From: Tetranychus cinnabarinus
Lineage: Eukaryota > Arthropoda > Arachnida > Trombidiformes > Tetranychidae
Direction: 5' to 3'
Length of the DNA stretch: 64,000 nucleotides
NCBI GenBank assembly: GCA_022266195.1
Contig: WHVY01000001.1
Span: 5,580,001 to 5,644,000, forward strand
In this document: in pieces, positions 23,257-36,563 of the stretch
Layout of the letters: each line of letters starts with the position of its first letter
Position numbering within the stretch: the stretch's first letter is position 1
Translations under genes and position numbers: made by a program
Notes under the pieces: model-generated
What the model was told of the DNA's origin: nothing
Database searches by the model: none
The model's input: the letters and a program-made list of their open reading frames with translations, nothing else

Positions 23257-26200
23257 TGTCAGAGGTTTAGCTTTATCACGTTTAGGTACAAATGGATTGG
23301 CTTAAGTGTTGTCATCAACAAGAGAATGGATTAAAGATGAAAGAAGCATGGAAGATAAACATAAACGCAATTATAAGATTTGATGAATTAACAAAGAAAT
23401 TCCAAGTCAAAATGAACATTACCAATTGTCAGAAGATACAATAAAATTCTATTAACGAATTCTATTAAAGAATCTTGAAATTATAAAGTAAAAAAAGGGT
23501 TAAACAGGGCAAAAACAAGACTCTAAAGATGTTATATTTTGAGCTAAATATATTTTTTGTAATATCTTTTGTAATATCTTTAGGATGGTGAGAGAGAGGA
23601 GAGTTATGATGATGGGATGAAGAAAAGATGATGAGAGGCGTCATTACGTAACAGAAGTTTTCAAGGTTATATAAAAAAATCAAAGAGTTAAAATGCGACA
23701 ACAGAAAAGCAGAGGGAAAATAACAGAAGAAAAAGACAGAGCCGGGTAAAGACAGAGAAAGACACAGATTGGGTAAGCAGGAGAGCGCGAGATTTGATTC
23801 TTTTTAGCCAAATAAATAATGAAAATGGTTTAATTTGTAAATTTATTTACTTCTAAAAATGGATCTAGAATGACCATAAAAAGGTCAAATATTGTTAGCT
23901 AACAATTTGATGGACTAACCCAATAATGTCACATTTAATGCGACGTAAGACTTGAACCGATAACATTATACCCACGCAGAGTTACTCATTAGATGAGATG
24001 GAAGATAGCGATTAAATAACACAGATAGTATCTCATGCTCATCATCATTGCAACCACTTTAACGAGTAAATGGACCAAATTGTAAAACCTGAAGGAAACA
24101 TTTTAACAGGCAAAGTCTTTGGGTCATTGAGGTTAACTCTATGTGAATTGAGCAAAACACACATTAATTATTTTGACTGAAAACAGAGAGAGAGGAAGAG
24201 ATGGAGAGAGAGTTTGTGAGAAAGGAAGAGTGAGCCTGAGAGTGAAAGGAGGAGGAAGATAATGATGATGATGAGAATGTGAAAGGCCATGAAGGCGAAA
24301 AACGAGAAGAAAAGTGACCTTGATGTTATTCATTACAACGGTCAAAATGTACAAGGATATTGTGCTTTGGAGGTTGTTTGCTGTTAACAAAGAGAGAAAG
24401 TAAAAAAGGTCAAAATAAAGTCAAATTTACTAGGTAAGGTTCAAATTTGATGGTTGAAAAGTTTACACCAAGGTCAGTGAGGGCTAAATGAGGTTATATC
24501 TGTGGGTAAATCAACAAAATTAAGGTCACAAGGCAACAATCCAAGGTAACGAAAGCAACAAAGTAAACCAAGATAGCAAAGTCAACCATATAAACTACGC
24601 TCATAAAGCCTGAAAAAACTAACCGATTTACCTGAAACTAAACTCTGTACTAATCATCAATTAAACCAAAAACAACAATTAATTGTTGTTATAAAATAAA
24701 CTGGATAATAGAATCAAATTAAAATTGTTTATAAAACCCAACAATTAATACAATGTAAATCAAGTTAAACCCATTTTTTGGGTTCCAAAATTTGGGCTCA
24801 TTTTGGTTTGTTTAATAATGAAAATGATAATGAAAATAATGGTGATTGAGATCAAGGGAAAGACCATTGATAAACATGGTCAAGAAACACACATGGACAA
24901 TTGTAATTATAATTGAATGATTACAATTCCTGGTGAGATTAACAATGAAAAAACCTTCTTCTCATTGCACTTTAGCTGTATGTTTTGGTTATGTTTAATA
25001 CACAATCAACACTCATTCATACCAGTTATTAATGAACCTTTTTTGTTCATTATCATATTTATTATTAGCATTATCATTATTGAATGAAACGTCAAAGACC
25101 TTATTTTAATTTATTTTTCATTAATATTATAAGCCGCAAATCAGCGTTCAGCTTTACACCTAAAACTTCAGGATCAAGGTTTGTTTAAGGAAACGTTGAG
25201 CGAATCAACAAAAAGCAGCAAAAAAAAAACAAGAAGTGATAATAAAACGATTGAAAACTCTGTTGATAGTGAGATGAAAGAGAGTGAGAAGATGAAGAAA
25301 GGTCATCATGATAAGAAGAAAGGGAAAGAAAAAGAAAAAAGAAAGACTTTTTTTTATTTCCGCCATTTCCCAATTCAATTTCAAGTTCAACTCAAACTTC
25401 ATACATTCAAGGTTAACACCACTTTTCAGGTAAGTTACAGGTAAAAACAGATATTCAAGAATCGATAAAATTGCAAATAACATTTAATAGACTAACAGCC
25501 AGAATCATGAGGAATCTTCAGTGGAACAAAAAGAAACCTTCAGAATTTTTCCAATCTTTCCGTTCAAGCTTCAACTTTTCCTTTCTTCATCACAAGATGA
25601 GCTCAATAAACTAGTCTAATCTGGATTAAAATTATCACAGTAAATCCATGAATGATTCATGAATGATTCATAAACATATTCGTAAACAGATTCATGAGCA
25701 GACAGGAATTCAGCAAGTTTAAGATAAATTGTTTCCTTACTTTGTAAACACATTTTGAAAGTTAATTTTGAAAACAAATTTGTTCATTTTACTCTGAAAG
25801 GGCGCATCATTGGCCATGAACCGCACAATGAACAGTTCAAGGTAGAGATAAATTTAAATGATGAAGGTCAATTGTAATGATGATCAAGATGAAACAGAAG
25901 AAGGTGAAAATGAATATTTCCTTTCATTTTTACTTTCTTTTTGCCTTCTTCTTTCATCTCTTTCCTCACAATTTCAAGGTAAACTTGTGACAACTCTATC
26001 CATGTCATTCAATCATTTCAACGTTAAAACCTTGAGTCAACTCTCGTCACTTCATGAGGCCCATGGTAAGTCCAACGAGAGACTAATTCTGGGAAAATTT
26101 GTGATATTCAAGGTATGAAAAGACATCCATATAAATGAACAAAAAATATATACATTTCAACATTGGAATAAACTTGGAAAAGTTTACCATGTAAATGTAG

Positions 26201-29200
26201 TTAATTTGAAGGTTTTTGTCTTTCCTTTTTGTCGTTTTCAAGCAGCAAGACTAAAAAAAGCAAATTGTGATAAAATAATGTTCATGACAATTGAAAGTCC
26301 AAATGAAATTTCAATCGATTATATTGATTGTCTCAACATGGGAACACACAATAATCATAATTTAAAGCTATAAATATTTCAATCAACAATTACAAATGAA
26401 ATAAATATCGATGAAACAAAGGAAAAAAAGTTGAACAGCAAAAAAAAATGATCCATTAAATGGTTGGTTTATTGATTTTAAGAGTCAGAAAAGGGTTGAC
26501 ATTTTGTGTGATTCCCTGTAAAATGAATTAACCATGAGCATGATCAGAATGGAAGAACGAAAAGAAAGAGAAGATTCAATCTATTTATTGTATAGCAATT
26601 GAGGTAATTATCCAATTGAACTTGACCTTGCACACAATTTTTCCCTTTCTTTTTCTCTTAGTCTATTCTTTGACTCACTTTTTTCATGATGATTCTGAGA
26701 AAGCGCTCATCAGCTAACCTTGACCTTTCTGGTTACAATTTGCACAAACTCAGTCAATACAAGGTAAAATGTAAACCAAGAGACAATCAGAATCTCTTTA
26801 TATATTTCAAGGGCAACAGTTATCATCTCTTCATCATCATCATCTCTATCCTTTATCAGTGTAAAAGCTTCGATACACAAAATGTCAGATTGACGAGATT
26901 GTTGTTACTACTGTTTAAAATAACCCATTGATTGATGTTGGAGGAAAATGAATTTCTTGTTAATGTTCAACTTAACTGATAACTTATTGTTATTACATGC
27001 TAATTGCTTACCAATTAATAAATTTGATTAATCAAAATAAACATTATTTGGTTAGCAACAAATCAAACCAATTGAAACAAATGAACAAACAGTGAAATTT
27101 TTTTCACTCCTTTGCATAATCAATGAAAAATGATTAACCCGCAAAATAACATCATCAGCTAATCATACATCATCTGTGTGATACAATCAATTATGGTAAT
27201 TGCTAATTATACAATTGATCTTTAATCAACAATTGAGAAAATTTTCAACTTTTAAAATTAGACTCAAATTACAAAACTTAACCCAAAACTGGCCAATGTT
27301 TCAGGTTAATAGAACTCAATTTTTCCGATGAAATGAAACTCAATCATGAGAACCATTAACATGGTTTAAAGTACCATTTAAGGGGGATTAACGTTGAATA
27401 AGTTATCAAATGCTATTGATTAACTAAATCACTTTGTGTTCAAATAATGGAACATGAAAATTGAAAGGAATCGCATTTCAAAATCAAACGCTAATCACGG
27501 GTTTAATGAGTGCTTTTGTACTAATAGTTAACAACGAAAAATGCCATTTTCCCTCCTTCTTCATCATCATCATCATCATCTTCATTACCATCTTTAGTAT
27601 CATAATCATCATTATCTTCACATAAAAATTTTCCCCCTTTTTTCTGTTCATCTTTTTTCTCCAAGTCTAACTTCTCATCATGAAAATGCGGAAGTAAAAA
27701 CCCAGTGAAATCGACCAAACTCCACCTAATCTCTTCTTTTTTTTTCATTTTCATCCCAATCATCAGAATGTTCATTATCATCTTCTTCATCGTCCTTATC
27801 ATCATGGTTACAAAGGTTTAATTGCAAAATTGATTTTTTTGTTGTTTCTTCACAACTTATCTTGATCATCATAACCATTGATGAAGACACAATTATCCTT
27901 TACACTTAATCATGATGTTGAAAGATGATAACATGATGATCAATTTAACATGGTAACTGATTTGGCACTGAACTTGACTTTTCCTCGATTCAATTTCGAT
28001 TTTCTATTTTCTGCTTCTGATTCAATTTTCTTTGTTATTTTTCATAATTACCTTTTCATAAAACAAATCAAAGTGTTGTTTGTTTCCAGAATACAATGAA
28101 AATGCTGACGATGAGCAGCTTGAAACTGATGATGAAGATCATCTTGAAACAATATGACAAGGACAATTTCCTCATCGTCGCCAGAATTTCGAGTGTTGGA
28201 AAAGTCAATTTTTAAAAGTTTTGCTTTTCGGTTACCTTCAATTGAAAATATCAAATCAGATTCAATGATTATATCACAGAGGAGGATATATTAGATTTCA
28301 TGGTTAACTCAAATCAACATCTAAACACGAGTTTAACCTAATATTGCTGATCATGTTGTTAATAGCTAATTTATTAACAACTAATTAACCTTGATGAGGC
28401 AAAAATAATATGCTAACTTTAAAGCATTATTGGTTTCAATAAGCACAATATCAGTTTACAATCAAATAATAACAAAGGCAACTTATCCAATCATTCATTA
28501 TTATCAATGATCATCGCAATCATTAAACACATGAAAAAGTATCCTTAGCAACTGCAACAATCAATCGAGTCTTAAATTAGCTGAAAAGGGCAACAATTAA
28601 CTAATTTGTCAACAACAAATGTATCAATTTTTTACCCTTCATTTAAATGTAAACTTGTTATTAAAAAATTCTGGTTAATTTGGTTGAAATGATTTGAATC
28701 AAACCTTCAACCAACCAATCATTAAATGTGTGTTGAATAAATCAGCAAATGTGTGTGTTCAATTGAATCTGTGTGCGTTTCGAAAAAGAAAACAAATGAA
28801 AAAGAAAAGTCTGAAAGTTCTGAAAAAAAAGAGACTCAGATTCATGAGTTTGTTTAGTAAAGAAGCAGAAATCATTATCGATTACCTTGAGACAATCTGA
28901 GAATTCAAGGCCAATGGTGCAAAATTCATTCCTCTTTCTTCATCATTTATCTTCTCTGTCGCCAATTCTATTTTCTCTTTCTCTCTTTTCTTTCTCTTTA
29001 CTCATGAAATTTAACTCTTCTCATCTTTATCATCATGATGCTGTTAAAGCTAATTAACATCACATTGCAACTACTCTTTTAGGCCTGATTCTGACCTTGA
29101 TTGAACATTATGAGAAAAATATGATTACCGGGAAAAAAATATCTAACCATTCGAATACATTTCAGGTTCTGATCCAATTTCATGAGTAGATACCGGAAAA

Positions 29201-32200
29201 ATATTGCTAAAATTGTACGTCAGAATCAACGTCAAACGCCCATGGAATTTTTGTTTTTTAATTCTTTCTCATATTCCATGAATTTACTTGTAATTTCACG
29301 ACTTTCTATCCCTGTATCTTTATGGTGTTATTGTTCAAAACCAGACAGATAAAACGTTTTGAATAAATGAAACTTCAATGACAATCAGGATGGCTAATTA
29401 AAGAGTTAAATTGTTGGTTGATAATTATAAGGAAAATACACAAAAGGGCGAATTTGAATCTTGTTCAAGATTCGTCCAAAGGTTTTTTTTTCAATTGGAT
29501 GCTAATAATGGGAATGATGAAAAAAAAGGGAGGGAGAATGATGATTAAAGAGTGAATCTATGAGTAAATATGTGGTGATGATGACAGAGTGAGCCTGAGA
29601 TAAATGTTAAGGGCAAATTAATTCAGATTTTCAAGGCAAAACTGATATTTCAAGGTTATCCGATGCTTCAGTGACCTTGATGATTAAATAAGCTACAATT
29701 GCCCATGAAATTTGAGTTATCACTAACAGAAATAGATGATAATGCGATGCAAGAGCTAGATTGGATGACAAGAGTATCATCAGTTTTATTTCATCAGAAT
29801 TTTATGAAGACAAAAAGTTAAATAAATACACATGTATCTGATAGATCTAAGGATAATGAGTCTCTTTTCATGATTATAACAATTGTAAATAATCAACATC
29901 AGATTAACATTTGTTAGACACATTAACGGATCTTTTTCAAACTGTTAATCATTAACCTAAAGATTAGCTAAGAATTGGTTTAAAATAATTTCAAGTGTAA
30001 GTGTTTAAGAAAACCAGAGTTGACTAATTGATCATCTAAACCTTTCATTTTTAGGTTTTGGGTTTGCTTTTGTTTGCACCTTAGTCATTTATTTAACCCA
30101 TTATTTTACTTACAATTTAATTGATTCCTTTTTGCTCAATTATGAGCCAATTTTTAAGTCCACGTTAAGGTTAAAAACAATTGGTTTAAATTAATGGTCA
30201 TTTTGAGAATAAAAATTGTTTAAATTACCGGTTGTTGGAAACATCTCTTTTCATCCAATGGTAAAGTGTCATAGACAAGGTATTGAGTCACAAAGGGTGA
30301 TCTTGTTGATTTAGATGATTGTTACTTTATACAAAAATGGTGACCGTTGAGGTTAATGTTGTTGTTGGTTAATCACGCACAAGATGACAAAGGGGTTGAT
30401 CAAAGGTTGATATGAAGGTTGACAAAAAAGGTTAACAAAAAAAGGTTGACTAAAAAGGTTGAAAATAATGTTGAATGATCAAAAGGCTGGGAAAGAAACC
30501 AGAAAAAAGGGAAAACAAACTTGAAGAAAATGGTAAAAACAGAAGAGACTTTAGATGTTAACAGACGAGAGAAAATGAAAACTCCAAAAATTATTTGATG
30601 ATATTAGATGATGATGTTGTTGATGGCGGTGATGGTGATGAGTGAGTGAGTTAAAAGTTCAGTCGATCGGGTAACAGATATTTCAAGGTTTCAACACGGA
30701 AAACAGATTATCATGTATAATAATTTTTATTCTGTAACTTTGCTGTTCACCGGTAATATGAGTAAGAAAGAGAGTGAGAGAGAGAGAAAAGCAAAAATTT
30801 CAGAAAAGAAAGAAAAGAAAGGAGAACATAGTGAGTATGAGAGAGAAAGGGAAAGGGAGACTAGGAAGAGAATGAGAAAGTGGATGATTATAAGGGAAAT
30901 AAATGTTGAGATGAACTGAAAAATGTATTCAATACTTGCTAAAAATATGGTAAAATGAGGTGAAAAGAGTTGGATTTAAGATTGAAAATGAGTTTGGGTT
31001 TAGAGAGATTAATAGAGTGACAAGGAGAGAGAAGGACAATTATCCTGATGAGGGGAAAATTTTAAATTACAGAAATATTAACACTAATTGTGTTGTTAGT
31101 GAAGATTCAATTAGCTCCAAATTTTTAACAAAGTATTTCTGGTCTCTTCAGGTAAGATGATATTTTTAATGGTGAAATGGGTCCAGTTTTGATGAAGCTA
31201 ATCTCTTTCTTCACCTTTTCCTCTCTTTTAGTCTTTCGTCTTCACTGAAATCTACGCAGTAAAAATTCGATTGCATTCTCTTCTTTTCATCTTTGTTAGG
31301 CTAACATTTGTAAGTCAATAACGAAAGTTGAATCAGAATGATAATATCAATCGATACAAAGATCATGTAGTTATTTATAAAAGTGAGAGATGATAAAAGA
31401 GAGAGAGAGACAGAGGATGGAAAGAGGAAGAAAAATTATGTTGATTATTGTGTTGATGAAAATACTTTTACAATATCATTAGTATTGTTAACCAAAAGGA
31501 TTCAATGGATATTGTAAACACATGCATTAAAAACAAAAAGTCAGACAAGTTACAAGGTAAAGATGAAAGAAGATTGAAAAGATGGTCCAAATTATGATGA
31601 TATTACAGACCAACACCGAAGATAGGTACGACTCATTGAATCTCCTGAGATATCGTTTTACATGTGATGAAAAATTATGATGATGAAATTGTATAAACAA
31701 GTTAAAAGAAGAAGAAAAAACAAATTCATTCTTTCCAGTTTTCTGTCTTCTTATCATTCTTTCCCTTTCACTCCCCTCCATGAAACCAGTCAAGGTTAAG
31801 GCCAAGAGGGGTATCAAATTGGGTGGTAAAAAAAGGAAAACAGTGAAACAGAAAGATGTTGTAAAATAGACAGAGAAGATAAAGGAAGATATTTCAAGGT
31901 AAAGTCTCAAATTCGTGAATAGAATCAGATTTACCCAGACTTGTGGCGACATCTAACGTTTAGGTTTCAAACAAAAGGGAGTTATTGGAGTTATTTTTGG
32001 TTCAATTTACTAACAAACGTGACTCATTTATCTGAAAAAATAACCTTTAATCTGATAATAACTGATTTTAAATGATGGAATCAACTTTTCTTTTTTGATT
32101 TTCTTAATTTAAACCAGCTGATAAACTTTTACTTGAAATCTATTCAAGGTAATTGACAATCTAATGAGCTAATTTTAGATTTGCAGCACGAGGTTTGATT

Positions 32201-32408
32201 CAGCAAATTTCAAGTTGTACTGTTTTGATTTGTTTTTTTGATATTGAAATGAAGTTAAGACAATTTAAGGTTTAATTTATCAATTGTTTATTTTTCAACA
32301 GACATTTATTCATTATTATTAATAATAATATTCTTTAAGAAAATCAATTGAGAAGGAAGAGAAAGATTGATAGAGATGGTAAAGAGTGAGAAAGAAAAGT
32401 TTGCTTGA
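23257..32408. other. Spacer between the two E75 copies
   Basis: About 9 kb with no recognised gene. I looked for nuclear-receptor zinc-finger coding sequence on the minus strand and found none by eye. Purine-rich GA tracts (about 24180-24260, 30770-30870, 31385-31430), ATG/ATC microsatellites and many TCAAGGTWA/AACCTTGA motifs are present. Several short open frames end in donor-like CAGGTAAG (25430, 31150), but nothing else supports them as exons. Confidence 0.55.
27561..27580. repeat. (TCA)n microsatellite
   Basis: Six to seven uninterrupted TCA units. This is one of many GAT/ATC trinucleotide runs in the window (also near 20812, 21313 and 60325). Confidence 0.8.
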
Positions 32409-34517
32409 TTTCACAAGGAAATAAATATTATTACCGAAATAATGATGAACATATACATAAGATTATTTAATAAAAAACCCTTTCAGAGGTAGCATATGAG
32501 AGAGAGAGAAAGAGGGAAAAGTGAACAAGATGAAAAGTTGAAAGGTTAAGGGATAAGAGTAAAGATCTTTACAGCAAATTAATTTGTTTCATTGTGTTTT
32601 TTTGATTTCAATTTGATTAGGTAAAGATCTTTTACAAGTTTATTTTTTTTCTTTCTTTTTGTGGTGGTTCCAGGGTTTTTATTTGTGTATGTTATGCATG
32701 TGATGTATGTGTGTTTGTATGTGATGTGTGCATGATGAGTGAGCATAGTGTGTTGATTTGTGATCATTTTTTCAGTAAATATCTTTGTATCATGACAATA
32801 ATGATGATGATGATGAACACGATGATAAGAAATGTTGACAATTTCTTCTCTGAATCAACCATCCATTCAAATCATGATATTGACCATTTTTACATTTGTA
32901 TTAATTACAAATAAAGAAGATCCCGTTTACGACTTAAATCCAATGGAGGTGGCATCGATGTGAAATTATTGTGGGGTGGCGATGAAGAGGATGATGATGA
33001 TGACGATGACAGGGATGAAGACAACGACGATGTTGATGAGCTTAAATTGTGATGTCTACCGTGTTGCTGTAAATAATGATGACTTAAATCACCAACATAT
33101 CGAGGTGCTTGCTCCAAGACTTTAACCAATGTTGAATGTGTTGATGCCAATGAATCGCAATTACTTGTTGGTGAAGTAAGACAAGATGAAGAAGCTGACG
33201 ATAATGATGATGATGTTGATGTCGGTGATACTAGACTATTACATAAACTATTACTAGAACTATTAACATTACCATTATTATTATTGTTATTATTGTTAAT
33301 ATTATTACTATTTAAAGGTGATGGAGCAAGGGAATTAATACAGATTGATGTACTGCTTGAAGGTGGTTCACAATCTCGAGATGCTTTTGTCGCTCTAAAC
33401 TTTTTATGGTGTCGATATGCTTCATCCATAAGCATATTTGTATTAATTAATGGTGGAGCCTGCAATGCACGTTTTAACATTGGCATATCATCAATTGATT
33501 CTTGTTTTTCTGAAACAGACTCAGAATCTGATACAATATCTTTAACCTTGTCATCGCAAGCAGATCGGGGACTAGAACAGACGGATGTCGTTGGTGTACT
33601 TCCATTACATTGTTCTTTACCACTTTCAATACCAGAATCAGTTGGTGAATCGACTCGACGAATCTTTGAATATAATTCATTATTATTGTTGTTGTTGTTA
33701 TTTCCATTATTACCATTTGAATAGTCCTTTGATTTTGAAATAAAATAATTGTCCTGTAAATGATAATTGTGGTGCGAATGATGGGAATCATCATAACGAT
33801 TATGTGGACATTCATGGTTCTTATTATTATTGTCTCTAGTTGTTGAACTGTTCGCTGTTTGCAGTAATCTTTGACTTAGAATAAAATTGTTTTGTTGGTT
33901 TTGATGATGGTGATGATGTTGATGGTGATAATCAGTATTTAATTTATTTAATCCATCGGCACTTGACATTGATTTGGCATTTATCAAATTATCATTGGTA
34001 GATGAAACACTGTGATTTCCTTGTGAAGATGATAAACGTTCATTGTCAGATAACCCTGATGAACGAGAAGATGTGGATGAAGACGAGGATGATGGCAAAG
34101 GTCCAGTACAATCGTTATCGTTGATTGTAAAGTTTTGCCATTTAACAGGTAATAGAGATACATATGAACAAGTATTATTAATCATATTACTCTCTGGTGA
34201 ATTACTAGTCCTGTCCGAACAGATTGAACTATTGGAGTTACCATTTAACGGTGAGCCAGCAATAGATGAAGTGGAGGATGCTGAAGATGATGAGGTACCA
34301 TTAGCACAATTTTGTCCACCCTTTGGACCCATTTTGTAGGCTAACAATTTCTCTGAATGAAGTGTGTTGAGGGTTCGCAGGTCAGGAATTTTATTGACCA
34401 GTGAACTAAATAATCCGGGGTTATCGGAATGGTTGGAAGTAACAAGTTTATCAAGGAGATCAACCAATTTACGATTAATTTTTCCAATTAAATCAATGTT
34501 ACGTAGGCCAGGTCGAT
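32409..34517 (-). repeat. Duplicated E75 3' block (upstream copy)
   Basis: Partner of 18498-20580 in direct orientation, 13.9 kb away. It includes the last coding exon and about 500 bp beyond the stop codon. The sequence nearest the stop is almost identical between copies, while the 5' part of the exon is clearly diverged. The identity is therefore graded, not uniform. Confidence 0.9.
32639..32644 (-). terminator. Poly(A) signal of E75
   Basis: AATAAA on the minus strand about 260 bases past the stop, conserved at the same place in the duplicate. Confidence 0.5.
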
Positions 34518-35622
34518 CTGTTGTCAACAAAAAATGATAAAAGAATAGACATTAGAAATTAGTTGACTTTGACTCAAAATGCAAAATATTGATAAGAAAA
34601 AAAGATTAATCTAAAAATAACTTCTATTGTATGAAATAATTCTTACCTGGTGAGATAATGACAAGCGCACAGAAAAGAGCAATTTCATGATCAGTTAAAT
34701 TAAGAGCGTTAAGCATCTCAGCAAAACCAAACATTGAATCTAATAAGAAACGAGCACTTGATTGTGAATGAAGTGACTCTCTTTTAAGGACCATTCCGTT
34801 AAGACAGATCATTGAGTTGCTTGTTTTGTCAAACATACAAGCCAAACGAACTAGTAGAACCTCAAAAACACCAGCTTTTAATAGTGTTACTTGATCATCT
34901 TGTGATAAGACAGCAAAACCGGGAATTCGTTTGGCAAATTCAACAACACCACGAATAGCGGGAGAAAAACGTTCACTAAAGTTTTCCAAAATACCTTCAC
35001 CAGGACCATTTTCAATACCGTTGGGTGGAAGAGGATTCAATGGACAAGCCATTGTTGAGGGACACCGAGCGTAAACTGGATTAGCTCGAGCCTTTTCAAT
35101 TAAAGGAGCAACTTTCTCCTTAGTATAATCACATGTTTCCTCATGGGCTTGCAAAATATTAACGAGAAGACGATTCTCATCTTCCAATTGTTCAGTTAAC
35201 TGTTTCTCCTGACAATTGGCATTTACCTTCTGCATTGCGGCAAGTATTTTGGCTTTCTCACGTTTGGGTACACGTCCAAAACGAACAGCGTCACGAGACA
35301 TTCCGACGGCAATGCACTTCTTCAAACGGCAATATTGACATCTATTACGATTTATTCTGAGGATGGAACATTGTTGATTTTTAGTACAGGGTCGATATTG
35401 AATTTTTTGTTGAATAGATCGACGAAAGAAACCCTTGCAACCCTCACAACTGTGAACCCCATAGTGAAACCCTGAGGCTCGATCACCGCACACTCGGCAT
35501 AAAACTGTAGTTCCATCAAATTCAATCTTAAGTTCACTGTCTTTAAAACTTGAGTCAGCTTCCGAAGTTATATTTGACATGGATGACAATAATTGTAGAT
35601 CTTTTTCACTCAAAATCATCAT
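32905..35622 (-). CDS. E75: Ecdysone-induced nuclear receptor E75 (NR1D3), complete copy
   Basis: E75 is a heme-binding, gas-sensitive repressor of the ecdysone cascade that opposes HR3 in the nucleus. The model is complement(join(32905..34517,34647..35622)), 862 aa. The upstream frame lacks an ATG before MMILSEKD. The DBD is at 42-107 with all eight zinc Cys (42, 45, 59, 62, 79, 85, 95, 98) and P-box CEGCKG; the C-terminal extension MSRDAVRFGRVPKREKA follows. The LBD runs from about 190 to 390, with heme-ligand Cys193 (ACPLNP), the FAKRIPGF/SQDDQVTLLKAG helices, DRPGLRNIDL at the splice junction and His379 (TLHSEK). The F domain carries SPTDSGIESG (about 613), DDMPMLKRALQAPPL, LMDEAYRHHKKFRA, His/Asn/Ser runs and terminal PLDLSRK (850-854), a CtBP-type motif. 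Both zinc fingers and the start of the LBD share one exon, unlike the split DBD of fly E75. Further 5' exons for other isoforms may lie upstream. Confidence 0.95.
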
Positions 35623-36330
35623 AATGTTATAAAAACACACATAGATAGAGATATATATTTATATATTGGTTATATGTATATAAACAGTCTAAAAACTCTT
35701 GTGAATTGAATCGCTGTTGATTCCTTTATGGCAGGAGAAAGTTGATCAACAGAGAGCTAAAAGAAGGAGAAGAGAGCCAGAAAGATGAGAGGAGAGTTAA
35801 AGCAAAAGAAGCATAGAAGTTAGAAGAGAGAGACATAGAGAGAGAGGTCTAAAAGAGTACTGAAGAGAGAGAGAGAGAAAGACAGTGAAGAGAAAAAAAG
35901 AAAGAGGGAAAAAGAAAGAGAATCAACTGTGTATTCTGTTCCCCTTTAACATTCCCTCTTCACTCTTTCATAGACATATACTAGGCAAGGAGGAGTCTTA
36001 AAAGAAAGAGAAGATAAGAGAGAAAAAGAAAGAGGAAAAGCCTTAAATCTCCGCCTATGAATAGCTCATAGAGCTTGATGATGAAGATGATGATCCTCTC
36101 TTTCGCTCTCTCTTTCTCTCAAATCTCTCCCCTCTCTGGTGTATTGACCCAGCTCTTGAAATAATGTAACCTGTGATGCTCAAGCGAATCACTTTTTTAT
36201 ATAATATTTTTATCTGTTTGGATTCTGGTAGCACCAAGAAGCTTGCCTAAGCATCAACGTCACACACCATGAAGAGAGTAAGAGAGACAGAGAAATAGAG
36301 AGACAATGAGAGAGAGAGAGTAAAAAAAAA
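35623..36330 (-). promoter_or_regulatory. Purine-rich (GAGA) 5' flank of E75
   Basis: Upstream of the E75 start the plus strand is dominated by GA runs (about 35750-36035 and 36275-36325), so the transcribed sense strand is CT-rich. A TATA-like cluster (ATATATATTTATATATTGGTTATATGT region) lies at about 35650-35685. GAGAG repeats are binding sites for GAGA-type factors in insects. Use as promoter or 5' UTR is inferred from position. Confidence 0.45.
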
Positions 36331-36541
36331 GAGTTTAATTCTGGTTATTTTAAGAAGAGCATAAGTCAAGACATTCACTTTTCCAGAAGATGATATGAAA
36401 GGGGTTGAAGGAGGAGAGTATTTTAAGGTGGACTGACAACATTTTACAGAACCATTCCAAGGTCGATGAAATTAAGTCTCTTCACAATCAAATTAAGGGA
36501 AACAAGAGAGTTCAAGGTTATGTGAGATCATTGATCGCAAG

Positions 36542-36563
36542 GATGATGATGATGATGATGATG
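36542..36563. repeat. (GAT)7 microsatellite
   Basis: Seven uninterrupted GAT units upstream of E75. Confidence 0.85.

Noticed and set aside
25181..25444. Lys-rich open frame ending at a donor-like CAGGTAAG
   Set aside because: Low-complexity A-rich sequence with no homologue pattern; one donor-like site is not enough to call an exon.
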